A stretch of 64,000 bases of DNA from Apostichopus japonicus (taxonomy: Eukaryota > Echinodermata > Holothuroidea > Aspidochirotida > Stichopodidae), in NCBI RefSeq assembly GCF_037975245.1, contig NC_092573.1, positions 5,082,001-5,146,000 on the forward strand. Direction: 5' to 3'. The stretch's first letter is position 1. The number at the start of each line of letters is the position of its first letter. The notes beneath the pieces were generated by a model. It was given only the letters and a program-made list of their open reading frames with translations. It ran no database searches and had not been told where the DNA came from. Positions 1 to 10,279 of this stretch are shown here, piece by piece. A program made the translations under genes and the position numbers.

Positions 1-447
1 TTAATATGGTACATCTACAAACCAAATATAAGATCTATCCAAGGTTCCATTCTTTCAATACCATATTTACAAGGTTTTCACAATTTGACCTCTGATGACC
101 CCAAATGACCATTAGATGACCAAATGAACCATAGACTTTTCAACTCAATGTGGTACTTCTACACACCAAATATGAGGTCTGCCCAAGCTTCCCTTCTTGA
201 GATATCGTGTTAACAAGGTTTTCACCATTTGACACCTGGAGACCCCAAATGACCTTTGACCTCCGATAAAAACAATGGGCTTCTTGTACTCAATGTGGTA
301 CTTCTACAACCAAATATGACGTTGGTCCGACCTACCATTCTTCAGCTAACGTGTTTACAAGCTGGGCGTCACAAACACACACACACACACATTTGCCATC
401 ATGATTGCAGAGGTTACGATTATCTTCGAAACGAAAAAGGGCTACCG
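1..447 (+). mobile_element. Modular repeat element: 145-bp tandem units, CA tract and conserved tail (left end outside window)
   Basis: Three related units start with the same motif (TGGTACNTCTAC) at 7, 151 and 296, giving a period of 144-145 bp. Each unit carries a block of the type GACCCCAAATGACC and TTTACAAGGTTTTCAC. The last unit runs into a short junction (GGGCGTCAC near 364), a CA microsatellite (about 371-391) and a tail containing GGTTACGATTATC at 412-424, then CGAAACGAAAAA. The same order is found inverted at 13185-13893, so this is a defined dispersed element and not a chance tandem repeat. No coding capacity is visible. The architecture (core tandem repeats beside a microsatellite) resembles non-autonomous Helentron-type or pearl-like elements of invertebrates; that assignment is inference. 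Confidence 0.7.
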
Positions 448-474
448 GTATAGAACTTGAGACGCATATGACCG

Positions 475-770
475 TTAGCTAGCCATAGTACACGTTGAAC
501 CATCCAGTTTCCAGACTTCGAAGGTGGTGTTTATTAAAACATCATTGCATGGGAAGGTCCAATACGATAGAAACACTGCTGCCTCTATGTCAGAATTCTC
601 CCTTCTACAGACGCGAACATTGTCTAAACTAAACGAAGATGTTCCTGAATACTTTGAAGGGTAATGATCCATAGGACTGAAGAAACCATGAACTACTTCC
701 ATTGTAAAACGTTCCAGGCAATACTGATACCACTTAACCTTTGGCGCTTGTATGAGAAAATTAATGACTT
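475..770 (-). CDS. Candidate coding exon, unknown product (weak)
   Basis: The minus strand is open for about 96 codons, from a stop near 765 to the TAA at 475-477. The peptide has mixed composition, with segments such as FSLDNVRVCRRENSD and VFLSYWTFPCNDVL, and ends in TCTMAS. An ATG lies at 702-700, but the frame continues upstream of it. A weak acceptor-like AG near 752 would give a terminal exon. A frame of this length is not rare by chance in this sequence, so composition is the only support. I do not recognise the family. Confidence 0.2.
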
Positions 771-930
771 ACGACAAGAACGCTTAACCTCGAGGATGAC
801 ATTAGTATGCAACAGCCATACGGGTAGATAAACATATATTTCCATGGTCACTCGTTGTAGGCCTATCTTAGGCAAACTTCACATGAACCTATAGACAAGT
901 GTCAAGACGTGACAGCGATGACGAGATCAT

Positions 931-1078
931 CAGTTTGTCAATTTTGGCGTTCTACGACTATACAGACCATCTCTTCCTTGTACAGTGTCGCAACCTTCAG
1001 TAGTCAGTTTGTCAATTTTGGCGTTCTACGACTATACAGAACATCTCCTTCCTTGTACAGTGTCGCAACCTTCAGTAG
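931..1078 (+). repeat. 74-bp direct tandem duplication
   Basis: The segment beginning CAGTTTGTCAATTTTGGCG at 931 recurs at 1005 with only a few differences through CTTCAGTA at 1071-1078. The two copies are in direct contact. The open frame crossing the block (909-1136) owes its length to this duplication and is not taken as a gene. Confidence 0.9.
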
Positions 1079-1517
1079 GCTCCAATATTTCAACTGTGTA
1101 CCCGACAGGGTCCCTAAAGAATATATGAAGATGTAAACCAAAATGCTGATTGCCTTAAAAACACACATACTTCACACCAACTTGTGTCAAAGTGACGGTT
1201 TGTGTAGTGTCTGCATTGGTGCCTTCGTTGTTTGTTGAAGTGTGAACTATATGTAACCTGCAGGAATACCAGATACCTGTAATAAATACACGGTCCTACA
1301 AGCATGTACAGTGAGGGTAGGTCATAACACTACAGCCTATGGTAAAAAAAATGATCATTCATTAACGCACAAATGTACCATGTCAATGCAATCAATGTCG
1401 AAGTTAGAGAGATATTCCATATAATGAGACGAGCGGGCCTACAAGTTGAAAATAAACACCAAGGTAGATGTTTATTAACATTTCGCTCTGTTGTGACTTT
1501 CATCTCGGGTACAATTT

Positions 1518-1737
1518 TTTAGTAGGGGTACGCATTAGTTGCATTCGAGTTGATAAAGATTGTCAATATGCAATACAGTTTACCTGTGGATCATATGTAA
1601 TCATGCATGCAACCAGTTTCAAAACAGCAAAAGAATTTGACAATATAATTTATCAAGAATTTATCAATAACGGACGAAAAGCAGTCTGGAATAATACTTA
1701 TTTAGAGGAGTTGTCTGAAAACTGGAACATACCATAA
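1518..1737 (+). CDS. Candidate terminal coding exon, unknown product (weak)
   Basis: A T-rich acceptor-like stretch (ACAATTTTTTAG, ending at 1522) is followed by an open frame running to the TAA at 1735-1737. The predicted segment includes GVRISCIRVDKDCQYAIQFT and later FINNGRKAVWNN and ELSENWNIP, with three cysteines and a balanced, hydrophilic C-terminus. The same frame can also start at an ATG at 1468, giving 89 residues without a signal peptide. The length is within chance expectation. No family is recognised. Confidence 0.2.
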
Positions 1738-2208
1738 AGGACAAGATTACAAGATAGAGGTAAACCTTTATTATTTTCCTTTCATCCTTGCCGCACTGAA
1801 ATCTGTTACGTATTTGCATATTTGCATTTGGCACAATTGAAATAAGTTACAAAGAGGCGCTAACAAAGGTAATTTGGAAAATCTATTGTCGATTGGTATT
1901 CATCCTTTGAATGACCTCGTAACACCTTTGATCTGGTTTAACTTCCCATTAATTGGATGGAATTAAAGGTAGCACACAATTTAGAGCGGAAAGTCATTCT
2001 GAACGAAAGAATGAATTAACCATGTATAGTGAAATGTTCCCCTTACTAAACCTTAATCAAACTGAGACGAATGTTTATATTAGGGGAATATTAAACATTT
2101 AGAAATTAGGTCTTTAATCAGATAATTAGATTTAAACGCACGGTTGTGTTAATAACTCCTTTTGCTTACTCTTGTGAATTTTACACCATTCATCACCTGG
2201 ATACACAC

Positions 2209-2210
<2 letters not shown>

Positions 2211-2251
<41 letters not shown>

Positions 2252-2298
2252 TAGATATAGATATATATATATATATATATATAGATATAGATATATAC

Positions 2299-2347
<49 letters not shown>
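2211..2347. repeat. AT-rich microsatellite (AT/ATAG arrays)
   Basis: Nearly pure (AT)n with short TAGA/TAGATA interruptions, preceded by ACACACATACATACAT. From 2348 to about 2580 it grades into a degenerate motif of roughly 24 bp resembling ATACGCGTATATATTCGA. Low-complexity tyrosine/isoleucine open frames across it are artefacts. Confidence 0.95.
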
Positions 2348-2348
<1 letters not shown>

Positions 2349-2437
2349 GTGTATATATTCGATTTAATACGCGTATATATTCGAATTAATACGCGTGCAT
2401 ATTGGAATAAATAAGTGTAAATATTCCTGCTTATGTG

Positions 2438-2570
2438 ATTGGCTGATTTAATACGTTTATATATTCTAATTATTACGTGCATATATTCGATTTTATACAA
2501 CCATATCAATCGGCATTCTGATTGGCTAATATGTATACGTGTATATTAGTGCGCGAATATATTCGTATCA
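2438..2570 (+). promoter_or_regulatory. Possible upstream region with two inverted CCAAT motifs
   Basis: GATTGGCTNAT occurs at 2436-2446 and 2519-2529. Both contain ATTGG, the reverse of CCAAT. They sit 60-150 bp before the small secreted-peptide-like frame at 2586. A TATA-like TGTATATTAG lies near 2540. The region is AT-rich and repetitive, so the match may be accidental. Confidence 0.15.
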
Positions 2571-2585
2571 ATACGTGTTTATAAC

Positions 2586-2810
2586 ATGGTTTATTTCCCC
2601 CATATGCCTACCATACTCGTCTGCGTAATTTTATCTCTAGCGGTTGTTCCCTGTACATGTTGCCTCATTGAACCGAGAATTACGAGACTTTTGCCACATG
2701 AAATAAACAACGTATGCTGGAAGGTCCCTAAAACTTGTGGATACGCAGAGCAAGTCATTGAGACTCCAACTAATTTGTTCCTCATCCGAAATCCAACCCT
2801 TCCACATTGA
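2586..2810 (+). CDS. Candidate small secreted peptide (74 residues)
   Basis: An ATG at 2586 opens a 74-codon frame ending at TGA 2808-2810. The N-terminus looks like a signal peptide: a hydrophobic core around TILVCVILSLAVV at residues 9-21, then a CTCC segment where cleavage could fall. The remaining ~48 residues contain two cysteines in the loop CWKVPKTC, followed by Gly. A short disulfide loop followed by Gly recalls small cyclic neuropeptides. However, no dibasic cleavage site flanks it, so a neuropeptide call is not supported. It could equally be the first exon of a longer secreted protein, or chance. Confidence 0.27.
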   Translation: MVYFPHMPTILVCVILSLAVVPCTCCLIEPRITRLLPHEINNVCWKVPKTCGYAEQVIETPTNLFLIRNPTLPH

Positions 2811-2814
2811 CTGC

Positions 2815-3834
2815 AAAATTCCTCATATGTGACCTTGCGTAAACAGTTATAGGCCTATACTTTTACCTTTGAAAAGGTAGGCGAAATTTTTAGTTTCTCT
2901 TCTACACTAGATATGAAAGATTACTTTCTACCCAACATTTATGTCCACCACCTTGTAAACCTAACCTACATTCCACCACAAATTCAGTCCAACTCTATCA
3001 AAATGTTTATGATTGGTATTTGGTAAAAGAACAAAATTAGAAAATTCATGAGGTTGAGACCTACTTTTTCACCACACCGAGTTAGAAAAGTCAGTTGTTC
3101 TTTATAAACACGTCCTTGACTTTCAAAACATCGTTTCTACCATTGTTGATACAACCATGCTGTTTCTTTTGGGGTGAAAATATCAATTGTACATATTTTT
3201 CTTTAGTTAAGGACATTTCAACTTTAAAAAGAGGTTAATCCAACCATAAATAAAGCTCGCTAGAACATATGGTATTTTTTTTAAGGGAATCAATTTCGGT
3301 CTTATGGTTAACCGTGATTGCAAAGCTTGCCTACGTCACAAAGAATACACATGTTGATTACAGCTGAGTTCGATGCAGAGATTCAAATTTTAAGAAAGAA
3401 AATTCAAGGGTGTGTAACAATAGATACGTATTGCGTTTTCTAACATAGACTTATATATCCTAAGCGTTAGGTTGTTTGCATACTACAGGTGAAGAAAATT
3501 GGCATTTGACCAAAAAAGTCGAAACCATGTCACAGACGTGACAGTATCCTCGTATCATCGCTGTGATATAAGGTTGGCCTGTAGACACGAACATAGCTCC
3601 CTGGATGAAACCAGTGATAACAATTTTCACGAGTTGCTTTGATTTTACCTACATTGTAGAGCGACAGAGAGACACACAGAATAGTTTCGAACCACAAATC
3701 ATTGTTGTTGAATCGTATTTCCTTGCTGGCTGTTTCAAAAAAAGGTAGGTGTTTTTATTCTTCTGGTAAGTTGTATTCCGCCTTAATCTGACAGACTGAA
3801 AGATCCGCTTAAATCGATTTATTTAGTTATAAAA
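2815..3834. other. Non-coding spacer
   Basis: No repeat family or convincing exon is seen. A donor-like AAG|GTAGGTG occurs at about 3744, after a stretch that could be an untranslated exon, but nothing else supports it. Confidence 0.5.
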
Positions 3835-4083
3835 CTAAAGTTTCATTTGAGCTGATACTCTTTCTTTCTTAATCAGAACGTTTGGAGCAAACCGACTACA
3901 TTGTCTTGCAGGAATTCTCATTTTCTTAATACACATAGCTTTTGACATTTTATACCCTTTGCGAACCTTCGTAGTCACTTGTTTCAAGGAGGTGTTAGAG
4001 ACCGTTCTCGTACGGTGACTTTTCAACTTCAAGCGAGGACACTTTGTTTCACATTTCAAATGCAAGACCGATCCATGCTTGTC
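3835..4083 (-). CDS. Candidate terminal coding exon, basic Cys-containing peptide
   Basis: On the minus strand an acceptor (CACTCTCATCCTAG, AG at 4085-4084) is followed in phase 0 by 82 codons and a TAG at 3837-3835. The segment starts DKHGSVLHLKCETKCPRLKL and ends in KKERVSAQMKL. It is strongly basic, with four cysteines (two in CETKC, one in AMCIKK, one in RQCSRF). The in-frame codon just before the exon is a stop, as expected if it is bounded by a splice site. Codon usage looks less A+T-biased than the surroundings. The spacing suggests an extracellular Cys-rich protein, but I recognise no family and the frame length is not beyond chance. Confidence 0.28.
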   Translation of the reverse strand, partial: DKHGSVLHLKCETKCPRLKLKSHRTRTVSNTSLKQVTTKVRKGYKMSKAMCIKKMRIPARQCSRFAPNVLIKKERVSAQMKL

Positions 4084-4130
4084 CTAGGATGAGAGTGCAT
4101 ACATCGTCATGGTCACACAGTTACAGTCTT

Positions 4131-5008
4131 TTAGGGGACAGGGTTTGCGAGTGGATCAGGTTGCTTGGTGTTAGGGGACAGGGTTTGCGAGTGGGTCAGG
4201 TTGCTTGGTGTTAGGGGACAGGGTTTGCGAGTGGGTCAGATTGTTTGGTGTTATGGGACAGGGTTTGCGAGTGGGTCAGATTGTTTGGTGTTAGGGGACA
4301 GGGGAGTTTGCGAGTGGATCAAATTGTTTGGTGTTATGGGACAGGGTTTGCGAATGCATCAGATTGTTTGGTGTTAGGGGACAGGGTTGTGAGTGCATCA
4401 GATTGTTTGGTGTTAGGGGACAGGGTTGTGAGTGGGTCAGGTTCTTTGGTGTTAGGGGACAGGGTTTGCGAGTGCATCAGATTGTTAGGGGACAGGGTTG
4501 TGAGTGGGTCAGGTTGTTTGGTGTTGGGGACAGGGTTTGCGAGTGCATCAGATTGTTTGTTGTTGGGGACAGGGTTGTGAGTGGGTCAGGTCGTTTAGTG
4601 TTAGGGGACAGGTTTTTGCTAGTGGATCAGATTGTTTAGTGTTAGGGGACAGGGTTTGTGAGTGGGTCAGGTTGTTTAGTGTTAGGGGACAGGGTTTGTG
4701 AGTGGGTCAGGTTGTTTAGTGTTAGGGGACAGGGTTGTGAGTGGGTCAGGTCGTTTAGTGTTAGGGGACAGGGGATTTTGCTAGTGGATCAGATTGTTTA
4801 GTGTTAGGGGACAGGGTTTGTGAGTGGGTCAGGTTGTTTAGTGTTAGGGGACAGGGTTTGTGAGTGGGTCAGGTTGTTTAGTGTTAGGGGACAGGGTTTG
4901 TGAGTGGGTCAGGTTGTTTAGTGTTAGGGGACAGGGTTTGTGAGTGGGTCAGGTTGTTTAGTGTTAGGGGACAGGGTTTGCGAATGGATCAGGATGATTG
5001 GTGTTGTT
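4131..5008 (+). repeat. 40-bp G-rich minisatellite, about 22 copies
   Basis: The unit core GTTAGGGGACAGGG starts at 4130, 4170, 4210 and 4250 and continues to about 5008. The period is 40 bp, with indel variants (35-46 bp) in the middle. Several copies carry TTTGCGAGTGGGTCAG and others TTTGTGAGTGGGTCAG, so there are sub-families. The last six copies are nearly identical, indicating recent local amplification. GGGG and GGG runs recur every unit on this strand. A 40-bp period is not a multiple of three, so the open frames over it are by-products. Confidence 0.97.
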
Positions 5009-7160
5009 TTCAGTTCTTATTGCAAGATCAGTTCATATAACGAAACTACAATGACTCTCAGTTATACTCACAAAAATCGTCCAAAAAAAAATGGGATTCG
5101 GTGAAAGCCAATTTGCTTATTTGATGTACACAAGAGAAATACTTTGAAGAACTATAGTACTACTGAAAAACAAGATATCATTGCTAATTAGCTTGTATTG
5201 TGTAGCATTTATTGAGAATTATTACATTTTCCTTGTTTTCGTTAATTATGTTGAATGACCAGTTATTATTATCGTGTCGAGTGTAGTTAGATGGCGCCGT
5301 AGATCCCAAGCCATGTTTATCGACAAATATTTAAGTCAAGGTTCTTCATCATTTTCACTTTAAAAGTTTTCAAGTTTGCAATTCTTAATTAACATGTTCT
5401 CGTGTGAAAAAAAGCCGTGAACCTGGCTAACTTGGTTATAACCAAATGACAATAATTTCTCATAGGACAAGTGCTAAAAATATTCCAAATATAATACTTT
5501 TATCTGGTACTGTTAACTAAAGTTTGGTACCAAGAAGGTCACATCTCTGTAACGATTCCTTTGGCCGTCCCTCGATAGTATTTTAATCACTTGAACGGAG
5601 GTGCGAAAAAGTTGTTTTCTTAATATTTTTACTGCTCGGCCTTTACACGGACAAGGTCAGCATTGTGCTTAGGGCATCGAATGGACGAGAAATAGTTTTT
5701 GATTGATAAAACCCTTGAGAGTATTTGTAAGAGCTTGAGAAGTATAGGATTTATTTGATTGACATATTTAGAGCTGCTAAAGTGCGAGATAACTGTAGGA
5801 TATTAATGGTGACAAATACGATTAACTATACGATATAATAATCGAAGATATAAAGTAATAACACGCAAAACCGACTGTGTTAATAGAAACAAACTTAACA
5901 AAACAATCAGCCTATAGATGTATGTATGTATATATATATATGTTATGTAATACATATATTATATTATGGTCCTAATCATATTGCGCTGGTTTTATTATTT
6001 CTTCTACTTCTTTTTCGTTCAACAGTCGGACGCACTGTGAAGGTTTTTTTTAAGATGTGTCCCATCTTTTAGGTTATATACTGTTTGCACTTTCTGACGA
6101 ATTACTTTGGTCACAATATTTTAAAACTGTCACATTTAAACTAGGTGAACTTTATACAAGCATTATCCTTTAGCTTAGTCCACCAAAATAGTACTGAGGG
6201 CCTATCAGAAACGATAATACTAATTCCCACGATTGTTTGCAAATGAAAATATAAAACATTAGGCCTTGTTATGAGAGACACAAAGTAATCTATATACTTG
6301 ACTAAGCCGTTAAAACTAACTTGATACGTAAAATTGGTTTGCAAATACATAAAAGGGTAATTGAAATATGTAAACTCACAAGACAACGTAACTTGAAGCA
6401 TTAAGTTTGCGTTAATATAGGAGAAATATCTACATATTGGCTAGACGTATAGGCTGTATTAGATTGTATGGTTGGAGAGTATAACGTGGGCCAATGTAGG
6501 GCTAATAAATACACATTGCTAAGTGTTATAGCTGAGATGCGCTGGCATATAGAGAGAACACGTAGGCCTTTACTGCTGATACATGCATTATGTCTATATA
6601 GGCACTATCTTTACCATGTTTCTTTTTTTATTTTATTCGAAAACAAATCGCTTGTTTACCATCACGGAATACAAAACTTGTTGCTTTGTGGAATGTAAGC
6701 GGGGTTATCGCGGTTAACCCTCTGAGGGGGAATCTTTATCACCAAGTGCGAACATATCGTTTTTAAGCTGATTTTATCATGATTTCAGTGTTATCTTTCA
6801 ACTAGTCTTTGAAATTCAATCTAAATCCTAATCAATTCTTTTCTTGTTCGACATAAAGATAGTTTAAACACATCGTCGCATCTGCTTTGAATGTGAACTT
6901 TTTGACTTGAAGTGTTTCTACATTTCGAACAAGTTCGAACCGCATGGGCGATTGCAATACCATACATAGATTTAAATGTGGTATGTAAGAAACTGATGAT
7001 GAAATATATACGATGGATTTGAGTGAATTTATGAATTCACTGCTGTAGGTATAACGTTTGAACTCAGTCCAAGAAAGCCAGAGAAAACAGTTTTTATTCC
7101 GTCGTCACAATTTAAAGTTTAAGTGCTCGTCACTTTTTAGAAGAAATGGTTTATAAGCTG
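5009..7160. other. Spacer without recognisable genes
   Basis: AT-rich unique-looking sequence. The only notable items are a short TATG/TA run near 5920-5960 and a strong acceptor-like tract ending in AACAG at about 6023. The acceptor is followed by at most 15 open codons, so it is not called an exon. Confidence 0.5.
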
Positions 7161-7161
7161 A

Positions 7162-7420
7162 CTCACTTTTATTATTATTATTATAATTATTATTATTAAT
7201 TAAACATTTCTAAAGCGCACATATATATGTAAAAACATAAGCTATGGCGCTGTACAAACTTAAAAGAGTAAAGGTAAAAAAGATATCAAAAAGATATAAG
7301 AAAGAAGTTGTTTTTATGTTGAGTCTAAAGTTATTGAAATACATTTTAAATGTCTTTAATTTCCCTCTGAAAGTATTACTGGTATCTTTGAAACCATAAA
7401 ATCCTTTTTCCTTGGGGATA
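7162..7420 (-). mobile_element. Probable LINE 3' tail (fragment)
   Basis: A TTATTATTATTATAATTATTATT tract near 7169-7199 (interrupted trinucleotide repeat) is followed by AAACATTTCTAAAGCGC and later GGCGCTGTACAA. This is the same arrangement as the 3' end of the LINE at 58985, which has ATAATAATAAG followed by TATTTATAGAGCGCTTT. In CR1-like elements the 3' end is a short tandem repeat next to an AGCGC-type terminal sequence. On that reading the element lies on the minus strand. No reverse transcriptase residues are readable, so only a tail is claimed. Confidence 0.45.
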
Positions 7421-9220
7421 CTGGAAGAGGTCTCTAACCGTATTTTATTGTTTTGCTAAGAGCAAACCGTAGTTAGTCGCAACACTGATATAGCTCATTA
7501 GCGCCCATATACGTGTAACACGTATGCTAGATAATCCGATTTAGCAAGGATTATTTGTCTGCAAGTAAAAGTATCATCTGTAAATAGAGAACGTATACAA
7601 AGTCAAGATGAAATTTTGACATAATATGGTATTACTGCGGAACGCCGTTTATACAATATAACAGCTTTTTAGTGATAACATAACGGGAAAGGTTGTTTAG
7701 CATGTGTATTCATCGTTAGTTAACGTTCGTTGCTGGTTCTGTAAAATAACAGAAGTTATGAACGTAAATATTTTAATTAACATTCGCTATTCGTTGTATA
7801 GAAGAACAGTTGAACGCGCTTTAATTGCATAAATTTCATTAAGAATAAACAGTTAACAGTTGGTATATATGACTTGACACCCATTATTTTACCTTTACAC
7901 TTTAGAACCGTTTTGTATCATTTACCACACATCGGGACACTGCCAATTTGCATATTCATTGTAAAGATGTTACCCAAAATGTGTGTGTTATATTCTCGTT
8001 AGATGATTAAGGTGCTTATGTATCCACATAATCCACATAATGTGTCTAATTAATCATGGAGGATTTGATATGGATGCATGTTTATTGCGTGAAAACTGTT
8101 TGTCAATTGTCGCAAATACACAAAGTTGGTATCTATGCTGAACTGACCGCAAAGAATACATCTTACAAAGCTGTAAATCTCCTTCAATTAAGGAGTCACA
8201 AATCGACCTTTTGCGGTATCCATTAGTCTGTGAACGCAATGATGGTATTATCGGTTAATGAAAAATAAATATAAAAGTAGGAAAATTATCCCGATAATAG
8301 AAGAAACAAAACGTTGCACTATAGTGGAGTTGTTATTTAACTATAACGAAACGACGTGAAAATTCCCGCTTCAATTTACCCGTTCAAAAACACGTCCCAC
8401 CGTTTTTCATATACCTCTGCAAAATTACGTCACAGGCGTCCTGGCTACCCGTATTCTACCTACATAATAAGCCTACAACATGTTTTCAAATAGTGCTATA
8501 AAACACTTTAGCCAAACTTGCCCAGTAATGCTGAAAAGAAGTAATTGATAAGACTATTATAGGGTACCACAATTGACTTCTTGACCACGTGAAGTTGGTT
8601 ATGAGCGAGTGGATAATGACCTTGATTCTTATCATTTCGATGTAACTACTTGGGGTAGGCCGTATGCATGCTTACTGTGACCTTTGTACCTTGCCCATAT
8701 GAAGCAAAATATGTGATGTAATGAGTAATGAAGGAGAGCAGGTGTAATTGGTGTTATAGAACTAAGATTCACACCAATTTTCACACCGGGCTGGGAGTAC
8801 TGCATCGTAAAAAGGGCGCAATATCTTTCAACATAATACTATCACTATCATTACTGGCTATAAGCATGCAGGGAGCAATGGACGATCCGACCCTCTGAAA
8901 AGTAAACATCCATCCGAAAAACGCCAGCTAAATAATCTTCTTGTGTAGATTCTCGAACAATCGAAAGAGAGTGAAACTTTGATCAATGACTGTTATGACA
9001 GTAGATATCTTCTTTCAGCAAATATTCCTTGAACTTTGATGAACCGTCTCCGATTTATTTAGGCTGAACGCAAATTGACGAGAGATATATTTTATCAGTC
9101 AAACTATTTCTACAAATAAATTTGCCATTAGTGCCATTTTGTATAATTTATTGCAGAATAAGTAACTGCATCAAGTTCGTGAGGTATTGAGAATTCAAAA
9201 CCCTGGCAGAAGTCAACTGT
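7421..9220. other. Spacer without recognisable genes
   Basis: AT-rich sequence with no tandem arrays and no exon with both splice sites and an open frame. Nothing further is seen. Confidence 0.5.
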
Positions 9221-9309
9221 TTAGCATCTTCGGCTACCAAATATTAGGTTTCTAAACGTCGAGTGGGCGTAGGTGAACTTAGCTATACGATGAGTTCTCT
9301 GGGATGAAT
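9221..9309 (-). CDS. Candidate terminal exon (very weak)
   Basis: On the minus strand a long pyrimidine tract (CTTCTTTCACCTTTCTCACAG) ends with AG at 9311-9310. In one frame it opens 28 codons, ending SRRC before a TAA at 9223-9221. The tract is simple-sequence-like, so the acceptor may be fortuitous. Just upstream (about 9390-9465) a degenerate tRNA-like stretch with GGTTTCAAACC on the minus strand hints at a decayed SINE. Confidence 0.15.
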
Positions 9310-9965
9310 CTGTGAGAAAGGTGAAAGAAGGGTTGTGAGAAGGGTGAGGGAAATGGTAGTGGAATATGAAGAGGACGATGAGAAGCGAAAGGAGTAGGTT
9401 TGAAACCTACCATTTTGCTAAGTGATTCGTACTCGCTGCTGTGTGCTTTCAGCAACGTCACTTATAATTTCATGCAACCTGCACATATACTGGAGGTCGC
9501 AGAGAGTTGACCCAATTCACATCGATTAAGGTCATTCCGGGGCAAAGATCCGAATATATTAAGACTTGTTTTGGATTTCGTGAGACGAACATATATGACT
9601 GGGTAAATCTAGTTTGTCTAAGGGTCAATGTTCTCTTAGGTATCAACATGAACGGCGGGATTTATGTTATCGCTTTGTCTGCTGGGTATATGTCTGTCTG
9701 GCTAACTTAACACAATAACGAAGGAGTCAAAATCATTTTACTTTTCAATGAGATAATCCTAATGGATAAAAATTTGTGGATAGTTTTTCATCTTTCCGGG
9801 GAAGGTCATTCACTTACTTCAGCCGCCTATCGTGATTTTCTTATAAATGAACGTGCAATGTTACGTTTCAGAAATAGTTCTGTCTGCCTTTATTTGAAAG
9901 ATCACTTCGTGCCCCTTTCTATATTGAATTTTCGGACTGACCGTGAACCTTCGCGTTTTACAAAG

Positions 9966-10272
9966 GGTTTGCTGGTCTGGATCTAGAGAGGGTGTGGGGT
10001 GTACACCCACCGTTCCCCCTCAGCCCCCCCCCCCCCCTTTAAAACCTCACACAAAGAATTTAAATTATAATCACAACTTTGAGTGTAGAATCAGCCTAAT
10101 TATACGCATAATTTATAAAATATATATGCATGCATGCGTCAGAATGCACCATTACACGCCATTTTTTTTTAGTGGAGGTGGACCCCCCCTACATCCCCTT
10201 ACATGGGAATCAGCTTCAACGATTCCAGGACCACGCCACTCCCTATTTAAGATCCTGGATCCGCCCGTGTAT
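9966..10272. mobile_element. Possible hAT-like MITE
   Basis: The left part has CTGGATCTAGAGAGGG near 9977 and a C-run at 10025-10038. The right part has ACCCCCCC near 10182 and ends AAGATCCTGGATCCGCCCG near 10250-10268. Imperfect inverted GGATCYAG ends and homopolymer C/G runs inside are typical of small hAT derivatives. No convincing 8-bp target duplication is seen. The right-end sequence is also recognisable inside the 221-bp duplication at 30.7-31.2 kb (TCCTGGATCCACCTCTG). Confidence 0.3.
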
Positions 10273-10279
10273 CATTTAT

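Noticed and set aside
2132-2509. Tyr/Ile-rich open frame of 125 codons over an AT array
   Set aside because: Produced by translation of (AT)n; the same applies to frames at 12225-12568, 25840-26072, 42751-42957, 54285-54488 and 58354-58542.
4165-4701. Overlapping repetitive frames of 65-111 codons
   Set aside because: By-products of the 40-bp minisatellite read in several frames; indels between units shift the frame and no start or splice context exists.
9279-9461. Frame resembling the MVGFKPTP peptides often seen in databases
   Set aside because: Such peptides usually come from antisense translation of tRNA-like SINE heads; the underlying DNA has a degenerate B-box.
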